DNA from: Lentzea alba
GTDB taxonomy: Bacteria > Actinomycetota > Actinomycetes > Mycobacteriales > Pseudonocardiaceae
NCBI RefSeq assembly: GCF_011067745.1
Contig: NZ_JAAMPJ010000019.1
Location: 62,001-126,000, forward strand
Direction: 5' to 3'
Length of the DNA: 64,000 nt
The notes under the pieces are model-generated. The model was not told where the DNA came from. It did no database searches and saw only the letters and a list, made by a program, of their open reading frames with translations. The position numbers were made by a program, and so were the translations under genes. This document shows positions 8,759-18,000 of the stretch, one piece after another (the stretch's first letter is position 1; each line of letters begins with the position of its first letter).

Positions 8759-9409
8759 CTACATCCGGTCCAGCAACCGAGCCCGCGCCACCTCCAGGTG
8801 CGCGGTCATCGCCGCACTCGCCGCCACCGCGTCCCGGGCGACCAGCGCGTCCACGATCGCACGGTGCTCGGTGATGGTCTGCACCCCGAACGGCTGCTGG
8901 AAGTTCAGCCGGAACAAGTGCAGGTGACAGTGCGTCTTCGCGAACGACTGCAGCACCGCCTCGTTCCCGGCGATGCGCAGGATGAGTTCGTGCAGCCGCT
9001 GGTCGTGTGCCGTCAGGTTCTTGTAGTCGTCATAGGCGTTGTCGGCGGGAGCCGCCGGGCAGGTGGCGAGTTCCTCCTCGATCAGCGCGACGTTCTCCGG
9101 TGTCATGCGTGCTGCCGCCAGCGCCGCGGAGGGCGGCTCCAGCAGCAGCCGCAACGAATACAGATCGTCGACCTGTTTGCGGTTCAGCAGGTCCGTCACG
9201 CGATAGCCGCGCAACGGGAGCCTGCTGACCAGTTCCTCGGACTCGAGACGCGCCAGTGCCTCGCGGACCGGGGTCGGGGACACGTCGAGCTGCCGGGCGA
9301 TCTCGTCGATGTTGACGCGCGCACCCGGTTCCATGCCGTCGCTCATGATCAGCGCGCGGATCTGCTCGTAGACGTCATCCGCGAGCACGCGCCTGGTCGG
9401 TATCCGCAA
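8759..9409 (-). CDS. FadR-type GntR transcriptional regulator
   Basis: About 216 residues. The start is uncertain: AGGAG is followed by GTG-GTG-TTG, and the TTG at 9409 has the best spacing (5 bases), although GTG 9415 is possible. Residues about 5-70 are the GntR winged helix (DDVYEQIRALIMSDGMEPGARVN, then PTPVREALARLESEELV). The rest is the helical FCD effector domain with candidate metal or ligand histidines (HDQRLHELI, HCHLHLF, EHRAIVDAL). It is the last gene of the sugar locus. It probably controls that locus through the ATCCTATAGGAT palindrome at 12620-12631. The inducer is probably a sugar acid or sugar; this is inference. Confidence 0.85.
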   Translation of the reverse strand: MRIPTRRVLADDVYEQIRALIMSDGMEPGARVNIDEIARQLDVSPTPVREALARLESEELVSRLPLRGYRVTDLLNRKQVDDLYSLRLLLEPPSAALAAARMTPENVALIEEELATCPAAPADNAYDDYKNLTAHDQRLHELILRIAGNEAVLQSFAKTHCHLHLFRLNFQQPFGVQTITEHRAIVDALVARDAVAASAAMTAHLEVARARLLDRM

Positions 9410-9429
9410 CACCACTCCTGAGGCTCCCG

Positions 9430-9854
9430 TCAGTTCTTGGCCAGTATCTCCTGCGACACGCGTTCCATCTCGGCGAACACGTCATCCGAACCACCGCCGT
9501 GAGAAGCGAGATACCGACACCCAGAATCACGGTCAGCACCACGAAGTACGCGGTCACGCCGAGCGAGTGCCAGAACCGGATGTCGTTGATGAGCTCCTGG
9601 ATGTTCTTCAGTCCCGTCCACACCGGTGGGGTGAGGATGTGGAACTCGGTGAAGCTGAGGTAGACGCCGCGCAGCATCGGGTAGGCGAAGAACACGCCGA
9701 ACCCGAGAATGGCGGGCGCGACGAGCAGCCACGCGACCCACGTGTCGTTGCGGCGCGAGGCAGGGCCTGTGCGCCGCCGGACTGCGGGCGGAGGCGCCGT
9801 GGTGGCAGGTCCACGCACGACCTGGGCGCTGGAGTCTTGCACGGTTGTCACCAC
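9430..9854 (-). pseudogene. Truncated ABC sugar permease fused out of frame to a binding-protein tail
   Basis: From GTG 9854 the frame encodes a Pro/Arg-rich lead and two membrane segments typical of MalF/UgpA-type permeases (WVAWLLVAPAILGFGVFFAY; FVVLTVILGVGISLL). Near base 9490 permease similarity stops. In another frame the sequence continues as DDVFAEMERVSQEILAKN and a stop at about 9432, which is the kind of helix that ends sugar-binding lipoproteins. The simplest reading is a deletion joining the start of a permease gene to the end of a solute-binding-protein gene. The product cannot form a channel: the EAA loop and the remaining membrane helices are absent. It lies 19 bases after the alpha-galactosidase gene. 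Confidence 0.75.
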
Positions 9855-9873
9855 GACGCCTCCAGTTCAGGGG

Positions 9874-11826
9874 TCAGATGCGGATGCTGTCGACGTCGAA
9901 CACGGAGTCGTCGGGATTGCCGAACCTGATCGTGTTGTTGCCGGCCAGCAGGTAGATCGGGACGGTGTCCTTCTGCGGCGCGTTCCAGTTGTCGTCGTTG
10001 GAGCCGGCCACGGGCAGCTTGAAGCTGGTGCCGTTCACCGTGACGATGCCGGTCCGGCTGGAGCTCGCGTCGACGTAGTTCAGCTCGACCAGATAGGTGC
10101 CTTCGCGCGGAACGGTGACCGTCGGCATCGTGAGAACGCCGCTACCGCCGATGAACCCGACCTTGTTGCCGTTCGAGCACGCACACCCGTAGACGGTCGC
10201 GCCGCCGCCGGGGCTGCCCTTCTCCGCCTCGTAGGTCACGGATTCCTTCGGCGTCACGAAGGAAACCGGCTTCGAACGGTTGCCGTTCTGCACGACGGTG
10301 AACTCGTACGAGGTCGCCGGAATGAGTCCGGTGACGGTCGCGCTCGTCGAGGTGGTCGTCGCGACCTTCTTGTTGCCCGCGTAGACGTCGTAACGGACGC
10401 CGGAGCGGCCCTGCCACTTCAGCGACACGCTGGTCGGTGTGGCACCGGTGCCCTGCACCACGGCGGGCGAGACGGCGGACCGCGGGGTGATCTTCAGCAG
10501 CTTCGTGCCGTGCACCGGCAGGTCGGCGCTGAACGAGCCCCTGGCCCGGCCGATGTCCTTGCGGTCCCAGACATCGCGGACCTTGGCGGTGCCGTTGATG
10601 CCGAGCTGTGCGAAGTCCGCGGTGACGGTGGCGGGCTTGGCGCCGAGGTTGAACAGCGCCACGGTGAAGCTGCCGTCGGCGTTGCGGGCGTACCAGACCT
10701 GCTGGTCGGAGAACTGGTCGACCGGACGGGCGGGAATGCCTGCCTGGTTGATCCCGATGACCTCGTCGTTGGTGAGCAACCGGTAACCGAAGTCGTCGAT
10801 CTTCGTGAGGTCGTCGCCCAGGTACAGCGGGGAGTTCGAGATCGCCCACAGCGTCATGTAACTGCGGCGCTCGGCCTCGGTGATGCCGTCCATCTCGCCG
10901 TTGCCGACGTTGAGGCTGTCGAGGTTGTTCCAGCGGCCGGGGCCGGCGTCGTCGATCCACTGCACGACGTCGTTCCACCGCTGCTTCACCGAGTTGTTCC
11001 AGGTGACGAGCGTCGGGCAGTAGCACTCGACGTCGGTGTCGACGCGCCAGCCGTTGGTGTTGGCCTTCCACACGTCGGCCTGGCGGTGGCTCAGCACCCA
11101 GGAGATGAGGAACTCGATCGGGCGGCCGGTGTTCTTGAGCACGGTGTTCCACGCCTTGACGTCAGTGGTGTTGTCGTAGCGCTCGCCGCCCTTGAAGCTG
11201 CCGGGGCCGACGCCGTCGAGCTTCAGGAAGTCGACCCCGTAGCCCGCGATGACCTGCGCGATCGAGTCGATGTACTTCTGCGAGCACGGGTTGTCGAAGT
11301 TCATCTTGTAGGCCATGTCCCACCCGTTGGTCTTGCGCAGGTCCGGGTAGACGATGTCCTTGGTGGTGCAGCCGGGCGCGTTGTGGATCGGCGTCTTGCC
11401 GTCGTTGTACGCCTTGAGGTCCAGGCCGACCGCGAGGTACGAGCCGTACTTGAGGCCCTTGCCGTGCACGTAGTCGCCGAGCCACTTCATGCCGTGCGGG
11501 AACTTCTTGGCGTCTGCGACCGGGCGGCCGTACTCGTCGAACGAACCCAGCCAGCCCGCGTCGACGTTGACGTGGTTGTAGCCGTGCTTCTTGAACTTCG
11601 CCGCGAGCACGTCCGCCTGCGCCACGACGTTCTTCTCGTTCAGCCAACTGGCTGGGCCGTCCGGGTTCACGCCGGGGTAGTTGGTCGCCTGCAGACTCCA
11701 GCTGCTCCAGCCCATGTAGGGCTTCTCGGCGATCTTCGGGGCTGGCTGGACTTCGGGTGCCTGGGCTGCTGCGGGGACCGCGATCAGCGACGCGAGCAGG
11801 CCGGCAACGACACCTAACGCTCTCAA
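9874..11826 (-). CDS. Secreted GH27 alpha-galactosidase with Fn3 and CBM35-like domains
   Basis: 650 residues from TTG 11826, chosen because AAAGGAG lies 5 bases upstream and the signal peptide (LRALGVVAGLLASLIAVPAAA) begins there. The GH27 barrel (about 30-370) has the entry motif YMGWSSWS, the nucleophile region FLKLDGVG (Asp), and the acid/base region NNLDSLNVGNGEMDG (Asp). An antiparallel beta domain follows to about 445. An Fn3-like domain (about 450-535, TPTSVSLKWQGRSGVRYDVY) and a C-terminal CBM35-like domain (about 540-650, VTYEAEKGSPGG...VDSIRI) complete it. It should release terminal alpha-galactose (or beta-arabinopyranose) from plant polysaccharides outside the cell. It appears intact although both neighbours are decayed. 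Confidence 0.92.
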   Translation of the reverse strand: MRALGVVAGLLASLIAVPAAAQAPEVQPAPKIAEKPYMGWSSWSLQATNYPGVNPDGPASWLNEKNVVAQADVLAAKFKKHGYNHVNVDAGWLGSFDEYGRPVADAKKFPHGMKWLGDYVHGKGLKYGSYLAVGLDLKAYNDGKTPIHNAPGCTTKDIVYPDLRKTNGWDMAYKMNFDNPCSQKYIDSIAQVIAGYGVDFLKLDGVGPGSFKGGERYDNTTDVKAWNTVLKNTGRPIEFLISWVLSHRQADVWKANTNGWRVDTDVECYCPTLVTWNNSVKQRWNDVVQWIDDAGPGRWNNLDSLNVGNGEMDGITEAERRSYMTLWAISNSPLYLGDDLTKIDDFGYRLLTNDEVIGINQAGIPARPVDQFSDQQVWYARNADGSFTVALFNLGAKPATVTADFAQLGINGTAKVRDVWDRKDIGRARGSFSADLPVHGTKLLKITPRSAVSPAVVQGTGATPTSVSLKWQGRSGVRYDVYAGNKKVATTTSTSATVTGLIPATSYEFTVVQNGNRSKPVSFVTPKESVTYEAEKGSPGGGATVYGCACSNGNKVGFIGGSGVLTMPTVTVPREGTYLVELNYVDASSSRTGIVTVNGTSFKLPVAGSNDDNWNAPQKDTVPIYLLAGNNTIRFGNPDDSVFDVDSIRI

Positions 11827-11855
11827 GACCACTCCTTTGTGATTTCGGCGGTTGT

Positions 11856-12599
11856 TCAGGCGACTCGGAGGTCGTCCATCGCATCGCGGTCCCAATCAAT
11901 GCCGAGACCTGGCATGTCAGGCGCGAGCGCATGTCCGTTGTGGACGGTCAGCTCGCTCTTGGTGATGGCACGCAGCTGCGGGATGTGCTCGACGAACTTC
12001 CCGTTGGGCAGCGCGGCGGCGAGGCTGACGTGCAGCTCCATCAGGAAGTGCGGGCAGACGTCGGCGTTGAACGCCTCCGCGAGGTGCGCGACCTTGAGGA
12101 ACGGCGTGATGCCGCCGATCCGCGCCGCGTCGACCTTGGCGCCTCTCACCAGCTCTTCGGTGCCGAGATGCAGCCAGCCGCCCTCGGTGTCGTACAGCGG
12201 CACCTCCCGCCGGAAGCCGCCTGCCATGCGCCACAACGGTTCCCCTGCGCGCAGGCAGTGCAGGTCCCACAACGCGGTGTCGAGGGCGGCCAGCGCGAGC
12301 GAGGTGATCGCGCCGACCGTGGTGCTCCGCGTGCTCGCGAACAGGTCGTGCCAGATCCGCTCGATCCGGCGCGCGTCCGCGTCCACGAGGCGGGGCAGCA
12401 GGTGGTCCTTCAGGAGAGTGAGAACCGAGCTGCCGCCCGTGCCGATCGTGTAGGCGTAGCCGAGTCCGGTGAGGCCGTCGTCGGTCGTGATCTCGACGAA
12501 AACGGTCTCCTGCTTGACGAACTGCTGGACCGCGTCCGTGCGCAGGGCCTCGACGGGAACGTCGACCTGGAACGCCTCGGCACGTACGACCTTTGCCAC
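11856..12599 (-). pseudogene. Mandelate racemase/enolase-superfamily protein lacking its catalytic core
   Basis: 247 residues against about 360 usual, from a GTG start with GAGGAG upstream. The N-terminal capping domain is normal (VFVEITTDDGLTGLGYAYT, ALAALDTALWDL), and so is the C-terminal barrel end (GGITPFLKVAHLAEAFN...CPHFLMELHVSLAAA). After GTEELVRGA the sequence jumps straight to KVDAARIGG. About 110 residues are missing. They should include the KxK lysines and the Asp/Glu/Glu metal ligands. The deletion keeps the reading frame, so a protein may be made, but it should be inactive. It heads the sugar operon, directly below the GntR-type palindrome. Family: probable sugar-acid dehydratase. 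Confidence 0.8.
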
Positions 12600-12619
12600 G
12601 CCAACTCCTCGGATCTCTG

Positions 12620-12631
12620 ATCCTATAGGAT
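12620..12631. promoter_or_regulatory. GntR/FadR-type operator palindrome
   Basis: ATCCTATAGGAT is a perfect 12-base palindrome 21 bases upstream of the enolase-type gene. It resembles sites of actinobacterial FCD-type GntR regulators. The cognate protein is probably the regulator encoded at 8759-9409 at the end of the same transcription unit. Confidence 0.6.
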
Positions 12632-12936
12632 ATTTGATGGCATTGAACGCGGCCGTTTCGAAGGGGTCAACCGTCGTTTGAGCAGGTTGGCACGGTGATG
12701 GGAGCGGTTACAACGGGTCTGCCGGACCGGTTCTAGTTACGGTCCTCCGATGTCTGCAGCTCACAGCCGTGGTGATCGATGTTGGTCGCTGTTCGAGCGC
12801 GAGTGAAGACGTGAGCGTTTCTGTCCGATTGTCATCAGCTCTTCAAGACACCCGAACGGGTGAAGCACCCAGGGGCGTACCCAAAACAGGCACCGGGATG
12901 TGATCATGCGGGCGCGAACCACCCGAGAGGTACCGG
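12632..12936. other. Divergent intergenic region upstream of the conflict-system operon
   Basis: There is no supported gene. A small inverted repeat CACCCG-AA-CGGGTG at 12849-12862 lies 75-88 bases before the protease ATG and could be an operator or attenuating hairpin. The ribosome site AGAGG (12926-12930) precedes the start. No clear -35/-10 pair was recognised. Confidence 0.35.
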
Positions 12937-13944
12937 ATGCTCGATCACCCGTTGGACTGGACGGACGCGCGGCTGCAGGAACTGCGTGACGTCGTGAGCA
13001 TGACCATCTACCGCGACGCCGACATCGAGGCCGTGCTGCTCGAAGGCGGCCTTTCCCCCGCTCTGGTGCGTTGGGGCCTGTCACCGCGTGCGTTGTGGTT
13101 CGACATCTTCACCGTGGCGGCGGAACAGCTCAGGCTGCCCGAAGTGGTGCGCGCCGCCGCGAAGGACCGGCCCGCGCTCGCCCGCCGGGTCGACGAGCTG
13201 CTCGCGGACCGGCCGATCGTCGAGGTCCCGTGGATGCCCGACGCGCCCGTGTGGCTCAACATCGGCAAAGAACGTCAGATCGTCGAGAACCAGAACACCC
13301 TGCTCGACATCGCGTTCCTGCAGCACGGGCTCGACCGCGCGCGAGCGGTGTGCCGGATCCTCGTCGAGTGCGGCCGGAAGAGCTGGCACGGCAGCGGGTT
13401 CCGGGTCGGCGAGCGCACGCTGCTGACCAACCACCACGTCCTCTACGAGGGCATCGCACCGGCCACCGCGGTTCGCGCCCAGTTCGGTTACGAAGTCGGC
13501 GCCGACGGGGAGCTGCGGACGCCTGTGGAGATCCGCTGCGACGTCGGTACGATCGTCGGCGAGGCGCGCGACGACTTCGCCGTCATCCGAGCCGCGGAAC
13601 CGCTGCCGGGTGACGTGCCGATCCTGTCGCTGCGCCACGGCGCACGGCCCGGGATCCACGACCGCGTGAGCATCATCCAGCACCCCAAGGGACTGCCCAA
13701 GAAGATCGCCCTGCACCACAACCTCGTGCTGCACTCCGCCGACGACGTCGTGCAGTACTGGACCGACACCGACGCCGGCTCGTCGGGCTCGCCCGTGTTC
13801 GACGAGGACTGGCGGGTCGTCGCCCTGCACCACCAGTGGGTCGAGGCGAACGACGGCAGCGGTGTCGCGTTCCGCAACCAGGGCCGCGCGATCAGCCGCG
13901 TGGTCGAACGGCTCGACGCGCTCGGCGTGGACTTCGAGGACTGA
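12937..13944 (+). CDS. EAD-fused trypsin-like serine protease (conflict-system effector)
   Basis: 335 residues; ATG with AGAGG 6 bases upstream. Residues about 6-82 form a small helical domain (ARLQELRDVVSMTIYRDADI...LWFDIFTVAAEQL) matching effector-associated domain 1 (EAD1), a death-like adaptor of bacterial NTP-dependent conflict systems. A linker (about 90-135) leads to a trypsin/DegP-like protease with a full triad: His167 (TNHHVL), Asp213 (DDFAVI) and Ser283 (GSSGSPVF). There is no signal peptide, so it acts in the cytoplasm. Its stop is one base before the next gene. By analogy with EAD systems, the EAD would be recruited by a matching domain on the NTPase and the protease unleashed on sensing infection. 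That mechanism is inference. Confidence 0.88.
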   Translation: MLDHPLDWTDARLQELRDVVSMTIYRDADIEAVLLEGGLSPALVRWGLSPRALWFDIFTVAAEQLRLPEVVRAAAKDRPALARRVDELLADRPIVEVPWMPDAPVWLNIGKERQIVENQNTLLDIAFLQHGLDRARAVCRILVECGRKSWHGSGFRVGERTLLTNHHVLYEGIAPATAVRAQFGYEVGADGELRTPVEIRCDVGTIVGEARDDFAVIRAAEPLPGDVPILSLRHGARPGIHDRVSIIQHPKGLPKKIALHHNLVLHSADDVVQYWTDTDAGSSGSPVFDEDWRVVALHHQWVEANDGSGVAFRNQGRAISRVVERLDALGVDFED

Positions 13945-13945
13945 C

Positions 13946-15031
13946 ATGGCTCGGTGGGTCGACCTGCCCGACTGGCGTGACGGAACAGCCGCCCGGCTGC
14001 ACCGCGCGCTGGAGCACGCGGTCTGGCAGACCGACAGGATGACCGAGATCTGGCAGCGCGTCGGCATGTCGCCCGCCCAGGTCGTCTGGCACCACCAGAC
14101 CCCGTCCGCGCTCTGGCAGATGCTCACCCGTGACGCGTCCGACGCGGGCAAGCTCGAAGCGCTCATCCGCGAGGTCCGCGACGAGGTACCGGCCGCCGCC
14201 GCGGAACTGGACCTGGTACTCGCCGCCCAGGCACCGAGCGCGAACTGGTACCTGTGCGCCGACCGGCACCGCTCGATGCTGGTCGGGCCGGGCGGGAAGA
14301 GGGCGGTGCTCGACCGCACCCACCTGCGCGCGAGCCTGGTGCAGATGCTCAAGGAGGAGTACCCGATCCTGGCGATAGTCGGGAAAGCGGGCTCCGGCAA
14401 GACCTACAGCCGCCACCTGATCAAGCACGTCCTGTGCGACGACCCGGCCATGCGCTGCGACTTCATCGTGATCGACATCGAGCACGACTGGTACGACACG
14501 GTCACCGCCGGCGAGTTCATCACGAAGCTCGCCACCAAGATGGGCATCGACGGGATCACCGACGTCGACCCGCTGGTCGAGCATTCGCGGGCCGCCCGCG
14601 AACTGGTCCACCAGTTCGTCGGTCGCTATCGCTCGTTGCCGCGGCAGGAGCGGTGGGTGTTCATCGACGGGCTCGACCGGACGAGCGTCGATCCCGCCGT
14701 GCTCATCGCGGTGACCCAGCTCGCGAAGGAGGTCGAGGCGGGCCAACTGCGCGACCTGCGGTTGATCGTCACCGGCCATCCCTGCGACTTCTCGCCCGAC
14801 GTGCTCGACATCCTGCTCCTGGAGTCGCTGGACGAGATCACCGAACACGACCTCCGCCAGTTCTTCGGCCACGTCGCCGACGTCGCCGGCCAGCCGCTGT
14901 CCGGCGACGAACTCGCCGCGCTCGTCGACGAGGTGCTGGCCGAGGCCACGCTCACCGACCTGCACGCGCTCGGCCGCAAGGCGGGCAAGCTGGCACACGC
15001 GTCCTTCGGGCCGGCAGGGGGCGCGGCATGA
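13946..15031 (+). CDS. EAD-like adaptor fused to P-loop NTPase
   Basis: 361 residues from ATG 13946, one base after the protease stop. Residues about 14-95 form a second EAD-like helical domain (RLHRALEHAVWQTDRMTEIW...PSALWQMLTRDASDAGKLEALI). A P-loop NTPase follows with Walker A GKAGSGKT (146-153) and Walker B WVFIDGLD (237-244), then a sensor-like TGHPCDF and a short helical C-terminus. The protein is cytoplasmic. Its EAD could pair with the EAD of the upstream protease, making this the switch or hub of the system. Its stop overlaps the start of the CHAT gene (ATGA). The NTPase looks AAA/STAND-related; the exact clade cannot be assigned by eye. Confidence 0.82.
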   Translation: MARWVDLPDWRDGTAARLHRALEHAVWQTDRMTEIWQRVGMSPAQVVWHHQTPSALWQMLTRDASDAGKLEALIREVRDEVPAAAAELDLVLAAQAPSANWYLCADRHRSMLVGPGGKRAVLDRTHLRASLVQMLKEEYPILAIVGKAGSGKTYSRHLIKHVLCDDPAMRCDFIVIDIEHDWYDTVTAGEFITKLATKMGIDGITDVDPLVEHSRAARELVHQFVGRYRSLPRQERWVFIDGLDRTSVDPAVLIAVTQLAKEVEAGQLRDLRLIVTGHPCDFSPDVLDILLLESLDEITEHDLRQFFGHVADVAGQPLSGDELAALVDEVLAEATLTDLHALGRKAGKLAHASFGPAGGAA

Positions 15032-18000
15032 CGTTGTCCACGGGCCTGGACGCCCGCGAACTCAGGCTCCGCGCAAGCCTGCTCGCCCACTACGAACTGC
15101 ACTGGCTGGGCGTCGAGGACGAAGACGGCGTGCTGTTCCCCGACTCACGGCGGGTGCGCGTCGAGTCCGGCATGCGCCACTGGTGCCTGGACGACTCGGT
15201 GCGCCGTTCGACAGTCGCCGGAGTCGAGCTCAGCGAGTTGCGCCGGGTGTGGTCGCAGCTGCGCGAACGGCCCGGCGATGCCCGGCAGTGGGCGATCGAC
15301 CAGTTCATCGGTGCCGGCGAAGGCGTCGAGCTGGACCAGCTGGACGCCGACCGGCTGCGCGCGGTCGGCTGGTTGTCCCGGTGGCTCGACCTCCCGCACC
15401 TTCCCTCCCAGGCCGCCATCGACCGCGCGCTCGGCCTGGCCGCGCTGCTGGAACCGTTGCGAGCGCTGGCGGACGACAAGTTCGTCGGCCGCGAGGACCT
15501 GCTCGCCCGCCTCGACGACCACCTCCGCGAGCCGGGTGCTCCCCTGTTGATCCACGGCATGGGCGGAGCCGGCAAGTCCGCGGTGCTCGCCCGGCACATC
15601 CTCCGCCACGTGCCCGAGACACTGGTCTGCTACCTCAACTTCGACAACAGCGCGCTCGACCCGGCCGTGCCCGCGTCGCTCATCGTCGGTCTGCTGAGGC
15701 AGCTCGCGGCGCAGCTTCCTGGCGCCGAAACGACAGCCAACACGGCACTTCTGCGTGCGGTGGAGGCGCTTCGGGCCGGCACCAAGCTGCTCGACTCGTC
15801 CAGCCGCACGCTCTCCCACCGGTTCCGCGAGGACGTACAGCTCGCGCAGCTCGCCGACATCACCAGGAAGCGGCCGACCCTGTTCATCTTCGACACCGTC
15901 GAAGAGGTTCAACGCCGGTCCATCGCGGTGCAGGAGACGTTCGTCGATTTCGTGAACGATCTCGCGTCGACCTCTCCCCACGCCTCGATCCTGCTCGCGG
16001 GCCGGTCGCCCGCGCCGGAGCTCGGGTTCGAGTCGGCCGAGCTTTCCGTGCTGCCACCGGCGGACGCGATCACGCTGCTGCACGCTCTGGTCGAGGTACC
16101 GGAAGCCGAAGCACGCCGGGTCGTCGGGTTGATCCGCACGACTCCGCTGTGCGTGCGGCTGGCGGCGGGCATCCTGCGCAGGCATCCGGCGAACGACGCG
16201 TTCCGCGATCTCGCCCTGCGCCGCACCGCGATCGAAGGCGAGCTCTACCACCGGTTGCTCGGTTACATCGACGATCCCGACGTGCGCAGGCTCGCCCACC
16301 CCGGGCTGACGTTGCGCCGCGTAACCCCCGAGTTGATCGAGGAGGTGCTCGCGATCCCCTGCGGAATCGCCGTGCACCACGAGGAACACGCGTACCGGTT
16401 GTTCCACGGGCTCGCCCGTGAGGCGATGCTCGTCGAACGCGTGCCGCACCGGGACGAGGTCGTGCACCGCGCGGACGTCCGATCGATCATGCTGCCGCGG
16501 CTGGCCGAGGACGATCCCCGCACGACCGCCTCGATCCACCGCCGGGCGGTGAAGTACTACGCGTCGTGCGAGGGCGTCGCCGAGCGGGCCGAGGAGCTGT
16601 ACCACCGGCTCATGCTGGGGCAGACCCCGGCCACGCTCAACCGCCGGTGGGACGACCAGGCACTGCCGCACCTGTTGTCCTCTTTGGACGAAATGCCGCC
16701 GTCGTCGAAGGCCTACCTCGCGGCCAGGTCGCCGGATCTGGCGGTCTCTGCGGACGACCTGCGTCAAGCCCAGCTCGACGTGCGGAGCAAGCTGATCCTG
16801 CGCAACGTCCGCGACTTCGCGGCGAACCTGAGGTTCGACCAGGCGCTGTCCACGCTCGACGAGCACGACCGCGTCGTGGGCCCCACCCTCGAATCGACCG
16901 ATCTCCGCATCAACGTGCTCGACCTGCTCGGGTTGCATGGCGAGGCGCTCGACGTGGCAGCCACGGCGCAGGAGAAGGCCGCCAGGAACGGCGACACCGA
17001 CGACTACTTCCGGCTCACGGCGCACATCCTCCGGCTCTGCGAGCTCACCGGCCGGCTCGAGGACGCGAACACGGTCGCCGCCGAGGCTCTGCAGATCGCG
17101 GGCAACCTCCCGCCGACCGTTTCCCACCTGCGGACGCGGCTCCAGCTGGTCGTGCAGCGGCTCAGGTTCGCCCGCCACGGCGCTCCGGTCGACGACGACA
17201 CCGTCGGCGACCTCCGCGAGCAGGCGATCTTGCTCCACAACCTGCTCGGTGTCCGCAGCGTCCAACAGGTCCCCGGTCTGCTGCGCGAGCTCGCCGCCGA
17301 GGTCGGTGAACACTCACTCGCGGTACTCGTCGAGGCGTTGCGCTCTGAAGGCATCGATCCCAGGGACGCCGACCAGGTCCGCGCGCAGTTCGCTCAGGAC
17401 CCCCGCGTGACGAACGCGCTGCGGCAGGCCATGTCGAGCACCGATGACCGCTACGCGTTGGCCAAGATGGTCGTTCTCGTGCTCTCGTTCGAGGGTGAGC
17501 CGCCAGAGGGCACGACCCGGCTGCTCACCGAACTGCTCCAGCAAGAGGCCGACGACGCGGTCGCCGGCGGCACGGACAGCGAATACACCAAGAGCCTGGT
17601 CGGTCTGCCCGAGCTGCGGGTCCCCGTCACATCCGGCGAACTCGCCGTCGCGAGCAGGTTTCCGGCGGCCACGAAGGACTTCGAGCTCGCCGAGGAGCTG
17701 CTGCGCAGTGTGCTTAACCTGGACCTCGGCGCCAATGCCAGGGCACAGGCGCTTTTGGCACTGGAGAACGTGGCTCCGACCGAGGCCGAGTCCCGCCGCG
17801 CACGGCTCAAGGCCGCCGCGACCTTCACCGTGGCGACGGAGGCGTTCTGGGAACTCGACCATGCCCGGGACGCGGCCATGTCCGGCGACATGGAGTCGAC
17901 AGTGGGCTACTACAACAACGCCATCGCGATCGTCGAACGCGAGAGGGCGGCGGCCGAACTCGATTCCGTCGCGCTGGAACTCGTGCTGACCGTGCGCGGA

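Noticed and set aside
9709..11817. A plus-strand open frame of 702 codons
   Set aside because: It is antisense to the GH27 gene and lacks any ribosome site or family motif.
12849..12862. Inverted repeat CACCCG-AA-CGGGTG as a terminator
   Set aside because: A 2-base loop and 6-base arms in a promoter region of divergent genes do not make a terminator. It is kept only as a weak operator candidate.
14254..15027. N-terminal extension of the CHAT protein by 258 residues
   Set aside because: It would overlap the whole NTPase domain in another frame. ATG 15028 overlaps the NTPase stop as ATGA, the normal coupling form.
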